A DNA stretch of 59,947 nucleotides from Bacteroidales bacterium M2 (GTDB lineage Bacteria > Bacteroidota > Bacteroidia > Bacteroidales > Muribaculaceae), in assembly GCA_001689415.1 (NCBI GenBank), contig LUJM01000042.1:1-59947 (forward strand), written 5' to 3'. The stretch's first letter is position 1, and the number at the start of each line of letters is the position of its first letter. Positions 1-7,464 of this stretch are shown piece by piece. The translations under genes were made by a program, and so were the position numbers. A model generated the notes under the pieces. The model made no database searches, had not been told where the DNA came from, and worked only from the letters and a program-made list of their open reading frames with translations.

Positions 1-21
1 CAAGCCATTAACTGAATATCC

Positions 22-564
22 CTAATTATGCGGTATATTAGAACGCACCTTCTTGCCACAACCCGCACATCGGTACTGGTCGTAGCGCGAATAAGAATAG
101 CCGAAGCCAATCTCTGCCTCAATGTTCCAATGGGTTCCCAACATCCACGCATAGCCATAGCTGATACCGCCGCCAATGAACCATCCCTGAAAACGACTGT
201 TTGCAAGTTTGGAGAAATCCGTCCCTAACATATTAATCTTACCATCAAAGCCGCCCATGTTGAATATGCCGCCATGAGTGTGAATACCGACAAAATGTCC
301 GGAGAATCGATCACAGAACCAGTATCGTACACCGGGCTGGATAGACAAATGTTTCCAACGACGATCATGGCTCAGATTCCAGCCGTTAATACTTAGAGGG
401 ATATCCACAGTCCATTTGGGAGCCAATCCTACCTCGGTTCCGATATTGATATCGAGTATCAAATCATCAAGGACATTCGTCTTTACTGCAATGTCCTGTC
501 CGTACGCGGCGCTTGTAACAGAGATTGCAAGCATCAATAGTAATCGCTTTATTGATTTCATCAA
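22..564 (-). CDS. DUF3575 outer-membrane protein
   Basis: The 180-residue product begins with a Sec signal peptide (basic MKSIKR, hydrophobic LLLMLAISVTSAAYG, cleavage near residue 22). It continues with the 'KTN.L' opening and alternating beta-strand pattern (NIGTEVGLAPKWTVDIPLSI; QPGVRYWF; GWFIGGGISYGYAW; IEAEIGFGYSYSRY) of the DUF3575 family. These are small beta-barrel-like proteins of the Bacteroidota cell envelope, often near fimbrial or adhesin genes. A C-terminal CAGCGK pair of cysteines is present. The function is not known. The start at 564 gives a complete signal peptide. The gene stands alone, with its promoter about 110 nt upstream. Confidence 0.85.
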   Translation of the reverse strand: MMKSIKRLLLMLAISVTSAAYGQDIAVKTNVLDDLILDINIGTEVGLAPKWTVDIPLSINGWNLSHDRRWKHLSIQPGVRYWFCDRFSGHFVGIHTHGGIFNMGGFDGKINMLGTDFSKLANSRFQGWFIGGGISYGYAWMLGTHWNIEAEIGFGYSYSRYDQYRCAGCGKKVRSNIPHN

Positions 565-676
565 AATCTGTATTTAGTAAATGCCTTATCACTAAAAAGC
601 AATAGAGAGCATTTGGCGGTCTGTTGTAGCTGTGTGTGCACAGTTGGTGATAATGGCTGGTTTGTTTTTCGGGGTG

Positions 677-684
677 CAAAATTA
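677..684 (-). promoter_or_regulatory. Bacteroidetes -7 box, DUF3575 gene
   Basis: Read leftward the sequence is TAATTTTG, a full match to the TAnnTTTG -7 element. It implies a transcript start near 671 and a leader of about 107 nt. No convincing TTTG -33 box is seen at the usual distance. Confidence 0.5.
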
Positions 685-992
685 AACATATTTTCACAAA
701 GTTGTACCCCCCAGTTAATAAATGTTAATCTACTGAATTTCATTGTTTTATAAACTCAAAATTTCGACCATTATTCTGTAGCAAATATTGCAAGAACACA
801 CCCAAAGTATAAAACACACTATTTCAACACATTAGACCCCAATCCTTCTTACCGATTTACCCTACCCTACGTTTAGAGAAACAGCCCAATTCTCGGTGGT
901 TGTTGTGTAGTAGATCTCACCTGTTGGTTAAATTAGATTATTGAATTTAATTGAACGATAATTAACAAAATAAAAATATAATAGTTAACTTC
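685..992. other. AT-rich intergenic region without a gene
   Basis: This stretch lies between the divergent DUF3575 and S41 genes. Short open frames across it lack family-like sequence and start signals. It has A/T tracts and a weak -7-like box (TAACTTCG, 986-993) facing right toward the S41 gene. Nothing else was recognised. Confidence 0.5.
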
Positions 993-1058
993 GCAGCTGA
1001 ATCAGTTCAACTCCTTCGAAAGCCGCCATTGGCTCCGTGGCCGCGAGCTGCTTTTTTT
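993..1058 (+). promoter_or_regulatory. GC-rich hairpin leader ending in a T-run before the S41 gene
   Basis: GCAGCT (993-998) can pair with AGCTGC (1046-1051). A smaller AGCC/GGCT stem (1021-1034) lies inside, and seven T follow (1052-1058), 16 nt before the S41 start codon. In an otherwise AT-rich gap this looks like an intrinsic terminator or attenuator. The loop is long and no regulator was identified, so the call is tentative. Confidence 0.3.
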
Positions 1059-1074
1059 CACTATCTCTAATAAA

Positions 1075-2100
1075 ATGAAAAGACTAATTACATCAATAAT
1101 CGTGTGCCTTGTGGCTGTGGCCGCAACGGCTCAAGTCTCTACAGAAAAAGAGACCCTTAGAACGAATACGGAAACAGTCGCAGTTATTCTCGACGGCAAA
1201 GATATGATCAATTCCATGCTGTCATACGTTGCAGGCGAAAAAGAACCGTTTAAGCTGTCGCGCGTTGACAGCTCTTTCCCGGCATTACGTCACATGCTTT
1301 ATCCGGCAGACTCTTTTGATATTGTATATCTGCCGAAGAATGAAAAATCGCCCAAAACAGTTACATATCCGGCAACTGATTTCGATGAAATAAAAAGACG
1401 AAGCCCGGCTCTCCCTCAATCAGGAAAAGGAGAACCATATTCCTTCACTATTGATAAAAAACGGAATGTCGCCATAATGGATTTTAGGGAGTTCAGCAAT
1501 AAATCTAAAATGGAGGTGTTTGCAGATTCAATGTTTCGAGAGTTACGCAAACAGCACATAGGCAATCTTATAATAGACTTGAGGTGGAATGGCGGCGGTA
1601 ATAGTGTGGTAGGCGATATACTTCTTAGATATATCTCTCCGGAGCCTTTCGTGCAGATGGACAAAGCTCTTATCAGAATTTCGCCACTTACGCGCAAACT
1701 GATGAGGGCTGAGGATATAGCACCGATGGTTTCATTCATTGAAAAGACAGAAGACCAGTATGTAAAACCGCGAACAGAACAAGAAGGACATTATAATGGC
1801 AATGTGTATCTGCTGACGTCAAACAAGACATTCTCATCGGCCGGCAGTTTTGCATGGGTTTTCAAAGAATGCGGCATGGGCAAAGTGATTGGAGAAGAGA
1901 CCGGTGGCATGAATGTATGTTACGGTGATGTGCTTTCATATCGTCTGCCGGTTTCTCGCCTACACTGCTCTATTTCGTTCAAACGGTTCTGGCAATTCCG
2001 AGCAGACGAGAACGACATACATGGCACAATTCCGGATATTGCCGTACCTGCTGCTGACGCATTGGATAAGGCTTTACATATAATCAAAAAGAAGAAATAA
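1075..2100 (+). CDS. Secreted S41 family peptidase
   Basis: The 341-residue protein has a signal peptide (residues 1-19, ending AATAQ). Its C-terminal half carries the tail-specific protease (S41) fold: a central strand 'NLIIDLRWNGGGNSVVGDILL' (about 162-182), then 'TSNKTFSSAGSFAWVFK' with the candidate nucleophilic Ser near residue 254, then 'VIGEETGGMNVCYGD'. The end 'IHGTIPDIAVP' is typical of Bacteroidetes S41 hydrolases. It is shorter than the common 450-500-residue members and has no visible PDZ domain. It probably acts in the periplasm or at the outer surface on peptides. It is monocistronic. Confidence 0.85.
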   Translation: MKRLITSIIVCLVAVAATAQVSTEKETLRTNTETVAVILDGKDMINSMLSYVAGEKEPFKLSRVDSSFPALRHMLYPADSFDIVYLPKNEKSPKTVTYPATDFDEIKRRSPALPQSGKGEPYSFTIDKKRNVAIMDFREFSNKSKMEVFADSMFRELRKQHIGNLIIDLRWNGGGNSVVGDILLRYISPEPFVQMDKALIRISPLTRKLMRAEDIAPMVSFIEKTEDQYVKPRTEQEGHYNGNVYLLTSNKTFSSAGSFAWVFKECGMGKVIGEETGGMNVCYGDVLSYRLPVSRLHCSISFKRFWQFRADENDIHGTIPDIAVPAADALDKALHIIKKKK

Positions 2101-2153
2101 ATTAAGATTTGGCCATTACCGTTATGCTACTCTTAGCAATAGCTGCCGAAGCG

Positions 2154-2170
2154 CTTTGCATCATGCAAAG
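2154..2170. repeat. 17-bp perfect palindrome
   Basis: CTTTGCAT and ATGCAAAG are exact inverted 8-bp arms around one C. The site lies between the convergent S41 and small membrane protein genes. It lacks a T-run, so it may be a weak bidirectional terminator or a protein-binding site. Confidence 0.4.
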
Positions 2171-2191
2171 AACTCATCTACCGATGTTTCG

Positions 2192-2422
2192 TCAATCATT
2201 TTGTTTTTGGATTGAGTCAATCCGTTTTGAGAACCATTTGTAAATAAAGTAGAATCCGGCAAACATAAATACTCCGAGGACAAACTTTGATGATTTTGTC
2301 AGCATATCATGTTCGCGTAGATACTGATTGCATAGGGCAATAATTGCTCCATACAATCCCGCCATCAACAATAAAATGAGTATTGCTGAAATGGCTTTCT
2401 TTGCCGTTGGTTTGAGTTTCAT
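2192..2422 (-). CDS. Small two-helix membrane protein
   Basis: This 76-residue protein has two predicted transmembrane helices, about residues 10-31 (AISAILILLLMAGLYGAIIA) and 45-62 (FVLGVFMFAGFYFIYKWF). The ends are basic, and a short charged tail (KRIDSIQKQND) follows. No family was recognised. Support for it being a real gene comes from its codon pattern, the coherent membrane topology, and a -7 box about 55 nt upstream at 2475-2482. Confidence 0.65.
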   Translation of the reverse strand: MKLKPTAKKAISAILILLLMAGLYGAIIALCNQYLREHDMLTKSSKFVLGVFMFAGFYFIYKWFSKRIDSIQKQND

Positions 2423-2474
2423 TTACTTTGCAACTTTCTCTTTAAATGTATTGGCAGATTTGAACATCGGAATG

Positions 2475-2482
2475 CAAAATTA
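2475..2482 (-). promoter_or_regulatory. Bacteroidetes -7 box, small membrane protein
   Basis: Read leftward this is TAATTTTG. It is placed to start a transcript near 2469, about 47 nt before the coding start at 2422. No clear -33 element was found. Confidence 0.45.
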
Positions 2483-2549
2483 ATAAAAATCGAGTGAATG
2501 AGCACAAAAATCACCCGGCCTGTGAAAATGTGCCACAAAAAAATGAGAT

Positions 2550-3083
2550 ATGGAAAAAGAATTTGAAGGTTTTGATTTTACAAACTTCTGGGATGATAAT
2601 TACTATGCTCGTAAAGAGTATATAAGTGATGCCCCAACTGATGAACTGATAGCCGATGTAGAGAATGAATTAGGATACAAGTTGCCGGCATCCTATATAT
2701 GGCTGATGAAGCAACATAATGGAGGCATCCCTTTCAAGACATGCTTCCCTACTGATTCACCCACAAATTGGGCTAAAGATCATATTGCTATAACCTGCAT
2801 TTACGGTATCGGTAGGGAAAAGGAATATTCACTATGTGGTGAAATTGGCAGTCAGTTTATGATTGATGAATGGGGATATCCAGCAATTGGAGTTGCTATT
2901 TGTGATTGTCCGAGTGCAGGGCATGATATGGTTTTCTTAGATTATCGAGAATGTGGTCCACTCGGAGAACCAAAAGTTGTGCATATCGACCAAGAATCTG
3001 ATTTCAAAATAACTCCTTTAGCAGATAATTTTGAGGACTTTATACGAGGCCTTAAAAGTGCTGAAGAATACGAAGAAGAATGA
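2550..3083 (+). CDS. SMI1/KNR4 (SUKH) family protein, probable immunity protein
   Basis: The 177-residue protein shows the SUKH signature 'DELIADVENELGYKLPASYIWLMKQHNGG' (about 30-58), then 'YGIGREKEYSL', 'IGVAICDCPSAGHDMVFLDYRECGPLGEPKVVHIDQE', and a final 'FEDFIRGL'. SUKH proteins commonly protect against contact-dependent or type VI toxins of the polymorphic toxin world. No signal peptide is present, so it should be cytosolic. It opens an array of similar small genes with no toxin gene beside them, which fits an orphan immunity array. The start at 2550 is the first ATG that keeps the domain complete. Confidence 0.85.
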   Translation: MEKEFEGFDFTNFWDDNYYARKEYISDAPTDELIADVENELGYKLPASYIWLMKQHNGGIPFKTCFPTDSPTNWAKDHIAITCIYGIGREKEYSLCGEIGSQFMIDEWGYPAIGVAICDCPSAGHDMVFLDYRECGPLGEPKVVHIDQESDFKITPLADNFEDFIRGLKSAEEYEEE

Positions 3084-3127
3084 TAAATATGACACATAAC
3101 AAACGGATTAATATCCCATAAAAAGTC

Positions 3128-3148
3128 GATTATCCGCCGGACATTATC
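3128..3148 (+). repeat. Intergenic repeat copy 1 (TCCGCCGGA element)
   Basis: This 21-bp stretch is centred on TCCGCCGGA and recurs at 4516-4536 with 19 of 21 bases the same. Both copies sit just before a gene that starts with the same codons, ATGGAAATGA. It looks like a shared cassette leader and contains the inverted arms TCCG/CGGA. Confidence 0.7.
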
Positions 3149-3163
3149 TACCACTTCAAAAAT

Positions 3164-3646
3164 ATGGAAATGAGAAAAGAAAAGGTAATCGAATTATTAA
3201 AAGACAGCGATGTTGGTTGGAGATTTTTCAATCAAAATCAAGTCATTATTGATGAATATAATCTTGGTAAAATCTTCATCAACAGTAAAAACGACTCAAT
3301 AAGAAAATGGACTGAAATAACAAATTCTAAGAAAGGCCACTTATTTAGATTGCCTGATTCGTTTTGGAATGGTCTGAATGAAGTTTCAACTTTATCTGTT
3401 GACCGGAACAAAATCGATCATCCTATAAATTTATCCCCATTTTTAGAAGCCAATGATAAGATTATATTATTTTGGGGTAGCAACTGTTCGATTATCACTT
3501 TTGGTGATGTTTTTCTCAAGTATTGGACTGTTTTCTGCTACCCTGATGATGATAATATATTGATTTCTGTACCAGCAAAGAATATTTTAATTACCTTTGT
3601 AGAAGAGAACTTTGCATTTTACGATAAAAAGTCAAATGAAAGATAA
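3164..3646 (+). CDS. DUF2947-like protein, possible immunity protein
   Basis: This 160-residue cytosolic protein has no signal peptide. Its second half (FWNGLNEV...KIDHPINL...DKIILFWGSNC, ITFGDVFLKYWTVFCYPDDDN) resembles the DUF2947 pattern, with an N-terminal 'GWRFFN'. That match is from memory of the family and is tentative. An alternative start lies two codons downstream. The gene ends 11 nt inside the next gene. Its base composition is clearly AT-richer than the downstream DUF1963 gene, which suggests a separate origin within the array. Confidence 0.6.
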   Translation: MEMRKEKVIELLKDSDVGWRFFNQNQVIIDEYNLGKIFINSKNDSIRKWTEITNSKKGHLFRLPDSFWNGLNEVSTLSVDRNKIDHPINLSPFLEANDKIILFWGSNCSIITFGDVFLKYWTVFCYPDDDNILISVPAKNILITFVEENFAFYDKKSNER

Positions 3647-4478
3647 AATACAACAATTGCAACAGAATAGCATCGTACTCAAAATTGAAGGAAAAGAAAC
3701 GTACGAGCTGTGCGGCACTCGATTCGGAGGGAAGCCGGATGTACCGTCAAACTTCGCTTGGCCGTATTTTGAGGAAAAATGGGAAGATGGTACAATAATC
3801 AAACGTCCGTTGACATTCTTGGTACAGTTCAATTGCGAGGATTTGTCGAAGTACGATACCGAGCATCTACTTCCTGATCATGGCATATTGTCGTTCTTTT
3901 ATGAAACGTATAGCCAATGCAGTGGCTTTGACCCGAAGGATAAAGGATGTGCTCGTGTTTTCTGGTTTGAAGACACATCGGCCTTGTCTCCGGCAGAGTT
4001 CCCTGAAGATATGGAAGATGACTTCAAATTTCCAATGGTGAGAATTAAGATGAGCAAGGAAGTGTCCTATCCTTCAGAGGATGACTTTTATGACATGTTC
4101 TCGCCGAGTGGCGGATTAGACGACTGGGAAGATGTATTTCAAAAAGCGACAGGGAAGTCGGTTTATGACATACATGGCGGGGCTCAACTACTCGGCTGGC
4201 CCGATGTGATTCAAAGCAGTATGTTCATTGAATGTGATCTTGTAACACGTGGCTATTATTTGGGCAACGGGTGGAGAGATGTGCCGGAAGATATTCGCAA
4301 AGAAGCAAAAGAAACAGCCTTCGACAAATGGAGATTGCTCCTGCAACTTGACACTGTGGAGTGCGACGACTTCTGTCTGATGTTCGGCGACTGCGGATAC
4401 ATCTATTTCTACATTCCCAAAGAGGATTTGAAAGCCAAACGCTTTGATAGGATTTGGTTGATATCCCAATGTTGTTAG
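3636..4478 (+). CDS. DUF1963 (YwqG-like) protein
   Basis: The 280-residue protein matches the YwqG/DUF1963 family: 'CGTRFGGKPDVPSNFAWPYFEE' near the N-terminus, 'PLTFLVQFNCEDLSKYD', 'LLPDHGILSFFYE', and the late 'HGGAQLLGWPDVIQ' and 'LLLQLDT...CGYIYFYIPKEDL'. The family has no settled enzymatic role but is frequent in toxin-immunity neighbourhoods. A longer frame opens at 3612. The ATG at 3636 is preferred because it overlaps the previous gene by only 11 nt and starts directly at the family-like 'MKDKIQQLQQ'. It is likely translated with its neighbour. Confidence 0.85.
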   Translation: MKDKIQQLQQNSIVLKIEGKETYELCGTRFGGKPDVPSNFAWPYFEEKWEDGTIIKRPLTFLVQFNCEDLSKYDTEHLLPDHGILSFFYETYSQCSGFDPKDKGCARVFWFEDTSALSPAEFPEDMEDDFKFPMVRIKMSKEVSYPSEDDFYDMFSPSGGLDDWEDVFQKATGKSVYDIHGGAQLLGWPDVIQSSMFIECDLVTRGYYLGNGWRDVPEDIRKEAKETAFDKWRLLLQLDTVECDDFCLMFGDCGYIYFYIPKEDLKAKRFDRIWLISQCC

Positions 4479-4515
4479 TTGGAGTGGCTGCAAGCAAATA
4501 GGCTGCCTAACGGTT

Positions 4516-4536
4516 GATTGTCCGCCGGACACTATC
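4516..4536 (+). repeat. Intergenic repeat copy 2 (TCCGCCGGA element)
   Basis: This is the second copy of the element at 3128-3148. It includes an 11-bp dyad GTCCG-C-CGGAC and lies 21 nt before the ATGGAAATGA start of the next gene. Confidence 0.7.
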
Positions 4537-4557
4537 AATGTGCAAAATAAAAGTAAT

Positions 4558-4911
4558 ATGGAAATGAAATTCTGGATGAAGGAGCAGATGCGCCAATTTT
4601 TCCCGCATCTCAAACGCTGGAAGAAGAGTAATGATGTTTTCCCGTTTTCAGACGCACCAAATACAGCTGTTTTTATCTGCTGTCACATAACTGACTGTGG
4701 AGAAGATATATTATTTGTTTCACATGATGCAGATGACGGAGCATGGCAATTCCTTTGTGGTAAAGAACATAGTGAAAGCGATGCAAGGATAGTTTCATTA
4801 AAGTATGTATTGAATTTAGATCCGACTATCGGCAACTTGAAAGATTTACCTCTGGGCTATTGTGCTGAAAGAAAATCCAAGAACGATAAGTGGGTTATTG
4901 TAAAGAGTTAA
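4558..4911 (+). CDS. Chimeric gene: zinc-ribbon remnant joined to an Imm33-like domain
   Basis: The 117-residue product begins with MEMKFWMKEQMRQFFPHLKR. This is the first five and last eighteen or so residues of the zinc-ribbon protein encoded at 30464-30733, joined after loss of the cysteine-bearing middle. The DNA match is near exact on both sides of the join. From about residue 26 a different domain follows: 'AVFICCHITDCGEDILFVSHDADDGAWQFLCG...VLNLDPTIGNLKDLPLGYCAERK'. Its Trp-x-Phe-x-x-Gly, Asp-Pro and Gly-x-x-Ala-Glu-Arg spacing recalls DUF2185/Imm33 immunity proteins (inference). The GTG-started frame at 4540 would run back into the leader, so the ATG at 4558 is preferred. Confidence 0.7.
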   Translation: MEMKFWMKEQMRQFFPHLKRWKKSNDVFPFSDAPNTAVFICCHITDCGEDILFVSHDADDGAWQFLCGKEHSESDARIVSLKYVLNLDPTIGNLKDLPLGYCAERKSKNDKWVIVKS

Positions 4912-4914
4912 GAT

Positions 4915-5115
4915 ATGCCATACATATCAATCGAGAGCGGACGTTTGACCGCAGAACAGAAGAAACAGTTGATTGAACGGCTTACAGCTACAGCCTCCGA
5001 GATAACGCATATCCCGGCGCAATTCTTCACTGTTACCATAAAGGAGCTGCCTGACGAGAACTTCGGCATTGGCGGCAAATCAATCGACGAGATTAAACGC
5101 AACTACAAGCCATGA
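4915..5115 (+). CDS. 4-oxalocrotonate tautomerase-like enzyme
   Basis: The 66-residue protein starts Met-Pro-Tyr, giving the N-terminal proline base of the tautomerase superfamily after Met removal. It continues 'ISIESGRLTAEQKKQLIERLTATASEITHIPAQFFTVTIKELPDENFGIGGKSI', the usual beta-alpha-beta layout and length of 4-OT subunits. The substrate cannot be told from sequence. It starts 3 nt after the chimeric gene stops and overlaps the GNAT gene by an ATGA, so the two are probably co-translated. Confidence 0.85.
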   Translation: MPYISIESGRLTAEQKKQLIERLTATASEITHIPAQFFTVTIKELPDENFGIGGKSIDEIKRNYKP

Positions 5116-5624
5116 GTTTGACTTTACGCCCATATAAGCCTTCGGATGCCGCTGTGATTACATCGTGGCTTAAAAGCGAATATCTTATGCGCCAATGGTG
5201 CGCCGACAGATACGAGCACTATCCCGTATCGCCCGAAGATATGAATACATATTACGAGAGGAATATTGACGGACAACACTCACGCGCCCTGACAATGACT
5301 GATGACAATGATATTGTCGGGTACATCACCTTGCGCACTCCGGTGGACAATCCGATTGAGCAACGACTGGGTTTTGTCATTGTCGATGATTCAAAACGTG
5401 GCTGTGGGTTGGGGAAGGCTCTGGTTACAATGGCTGTCGAATATGCCTTTGAAGAGCTTGGGGCCACAAAAGTGTCGCTCGGTGTCTTTGAAAATAATCC
5501 GTCCGCTATCCATTGCTATGAAGCCGCCGGTTTTCATCGAGTATCACTACCTGAAACCGAGAATTACGAATGTCTGGGCGAAACGTGGAATTGTATTGAG
5601 CTGGAACAGTATAGAGGACTTTGA
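5112..5624 (+). CDS. GNAT family N-acetyltransferase
   Basis: The 170-residue protein carries the GNAT core: 'LTLRPYKPSDAAVITSWL' at the N-terminus, motif A 'LGFVIVDDSKRGCGLGKALVTMAVEYAFE' with the acetyl-CoA pyrophosphate loop RGCGLGKA, and 'VSLGVFENNPSAIHCYEAAGF'. It resembles the RimJ/RimL type. The acceptor substrate is unknown. The ATGA overlap with the tautomerase gene shows it is last in that operon. Confidence 0.9.
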   Translation: MSLTLRPYKPSDAAVITSWLKSEYLMRQWCADRYEHYPVSPEDMNTYYERNIDGQHSRALTMTDDNDIVGYITLRTPVDNPIEQRLGFVIVDDSKRGCGLGKALVTMAVEYAFEELGATKVSLGVFENNPSAIHCYEAAGFHRVSLPETENYECLGETWNCIELEQYRGL

Positions 5625-5686
5625 AAATAACGGTGATTTCACTTCCATAAATAGATTTCAGATTATAATACTACTATCTGTCATGG

Positions 5687-5717
5687 TTTGGCCTTAAGTT
5701 ATTTTTTACTACCTTTG
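5687..5717 (+). promoter_or_regulatory. Consensus Bacteroidetes promoter, ABC-F gene
   Basis: TTTG (5687-5690), a 19-nt spacer and TACCTTTG (5710-5717) match both consensus boxes exactly. The transcript should start near 5724, giving a leader of about 19 nt before the ATG at 5743. Confidence 0.85.
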
Positions 5718-5742
5718 CATAAAATTTCTACTTTATAATATA

Positions 5743-7368
5743 ATGGTATCAGTTGATGCTCTTACAGTTGAATTCGGTGGCACCACCTTATTCAAGGACA
5801 TTTCATTTGTAATCAATCCGAAAGACCGTATAGCCCTTATGGGCAAGAACGGGGCCGGAAAAAGTACGCTGCTTAAGATTTTGGCTGGAGTGCGACAACC
5901 CAGTCGAGGCAATGTATCGGTGCCCAAAGACTGCACGATTTGCTATCTGCCACAACACATGATGACAGAGGATCACCGCACAGTTTTTGAAGAGGCATCG
6001 CAGGCTTTCGCGCACCTTAAAGAAATGGAGGCTGAAATAGATGCCATGAATCAGGAATTGGCTACTCGCACCGATTACGAAAGCGACTCATATATGTCAC
6101 TGATTGAAAAGGTGGCTACAATGAGTGAGAAATTCTATGCCATCGACATGACCCACTTCGAGGAAGATGTAGAGAAGGCTCTGCTCGGACTTGGCTTCAA
6201 ACGTAGCGATTTCTCTCGTTCGACTTCCGAGTTCTCAGGTGGCTGGCGCATGCGTATTGAACTGGCCAAGTTGCTTTTGCAGAATCCTGATGTGCTGCTG
6301 CTTGATGAGCCTACCAACCATCTCGACATCGAGTCGGTGGGCTGGCTCGAGGATTTTATCATAAACAGTCCTATGGCTGTAGTAGTAATCAGCCATGACC
6401 GGCGGTTTATCGATAATATCACAACTCGCACAATCGAAGTGACTATGGGTCGAATCTACGACTATAAGGCCAACTATAGTCACTATCTTGAGTTGCGCCG
6501 CGAACGCCGCCAGCAACAGCAAAAACAGTTCGACGACCAACAAAAACAGATTGCCGAGGCTCGCGAATTTATCGAACGTTTCAAAGGCACATACTCCAAA
6601 ACCTACCAGGTGCAGAGTAAGATAAAGTGGCTCGAAAAACTTGATATTGTAGAGGTTGATGAGGAAGATACATCTGCTTTACGTCTTAAATTCCCATCTT
6701 GTCCGCGCAGTGGCAGCTACCCGGTCATAGCCGACGGGGTTGGTAAGAGCTACGATGGGAAGCCGGTGTTCTCCGGGGCGACATTTATGATTGAGCGTGG
6801 TGACAAAGTGGCTTTCGCAGGACGCAACGGCGAAGGTAAATCCACTATGGTCAAAGCTATTATGCGAGAGATTGATTTCGATGGCTCGCTCACACTGGGC
6901 CACAACGTCCAGATTGGCTACTTTGCCCAAAACAGCGCCTCGCTGCTCGACGGCGAACTGACAGTATTCCAGACTATCGATGATATAGCCGTGGGCGACG
7001 TTCGCCTGAAGATTCGTGACCTTTTAGGAGCTTTTATGTTTGGCGGTGAAGAAAACCAGAAAAAGGTAAAGGTACTATCCGGTGGCGAGCGCGTGCGCCT
7101 GTGTCTGATAAAGTTGCTGCTCGAACCTGTCAACCTGCTTATACTCGATGAGCCAACGAATCATCTCGACCTTAAGACTAAGGATATTCTAAAACAGGCT
7201 CTGCGCGACTTCGACGGCACACTTATTCTTGTGAGCCACGACCGCGACTTCCTCGATGGTCTCGTTACGAAGGTATATGAATTCGGCGACGGACGTGTGC
7301 GCGAGCATCTATGCGGCATCAACGAATTTCTCGAAAATGTAAAAAATCGGGCTGAAGCCGAAGAATAA
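5743..7368 (+). CDS. ABC-F type ATPase (ribosome-associated)
   Basis: The 541-residue protein has two ABC domains and no membrane segments. Domain 1 has Walker A GKNGAGKST (about 34-42), signature FSGGWRMRIELAKLL and Walker B LLLDEPTNHLD. Domain 2 has GRNGEGKST, LSGGERVRLCLIKLLL and LILDEPTNHLD. A charged, Gln-rich coiled linker (ELRRERRQQQQKQFDDQQKQ) joins them, as in ABC-F translation factors of the EttA/Uup/YbiT group. Such proteins bind the ribosomal E site and relieve stalled translation; some give antibiotic protection. Nothing marks this one as a resistance protein. It has its own consensus promoter. Confidence 0.92.
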   Translation: MVSVDALTVEFGGTTLFKDISFVINPKDRIALMGKNGAGKSTLLKILAGVRQPSRGNVSVPKDCTICYLPQHMMTEDHRTVFEEASQAFAHLKEMEAEIDAMNQELATRTDYESDSYMSLIEKVATMSEKFYAIDMTHFEEDVEKALLGLGFKRSDFSRSTSEFSGGWRMRIELAKLLLQNPDVLLLDEPTNHLDIESVGWLEDFIINSPMAVVVISHDRRFIDNITTRTIEVTMGRIYDYKANYSHYLELRRERRQQQQKQFDDQQKQIAEAREFIERFKGTYSKTYQVQSKIKWLEKLDIVEVDEEDTSALRLKFPSCPRSGSYPVIADGVGKSYDGKPVFSGATFMIERGDKVAFAGRNGEGKSTMVKAIMREIDFDGSLTLGHNVQIGYFAQNSASLLDGELTVFQTIDDIAVGDVRLKIRDLLGAFMFGGEENQKKVKVLSGGERVRLCLIKLLLEPVNLLILDEPTNHLDLKTKDILKQALRDFDGTLILVSHDRDFLDGLVTKVYEFGDGRVREHLCGINEFLENVKNRAEAEE

Positions 7369-7464
7369 TAACTAAGACATTTCACCATATGCACCTACAC
7401 CGATAAAGACTCGAGTTCAGCACATCGAATTTAATATAGCTGATACTTATTAAGTTATATCAGT

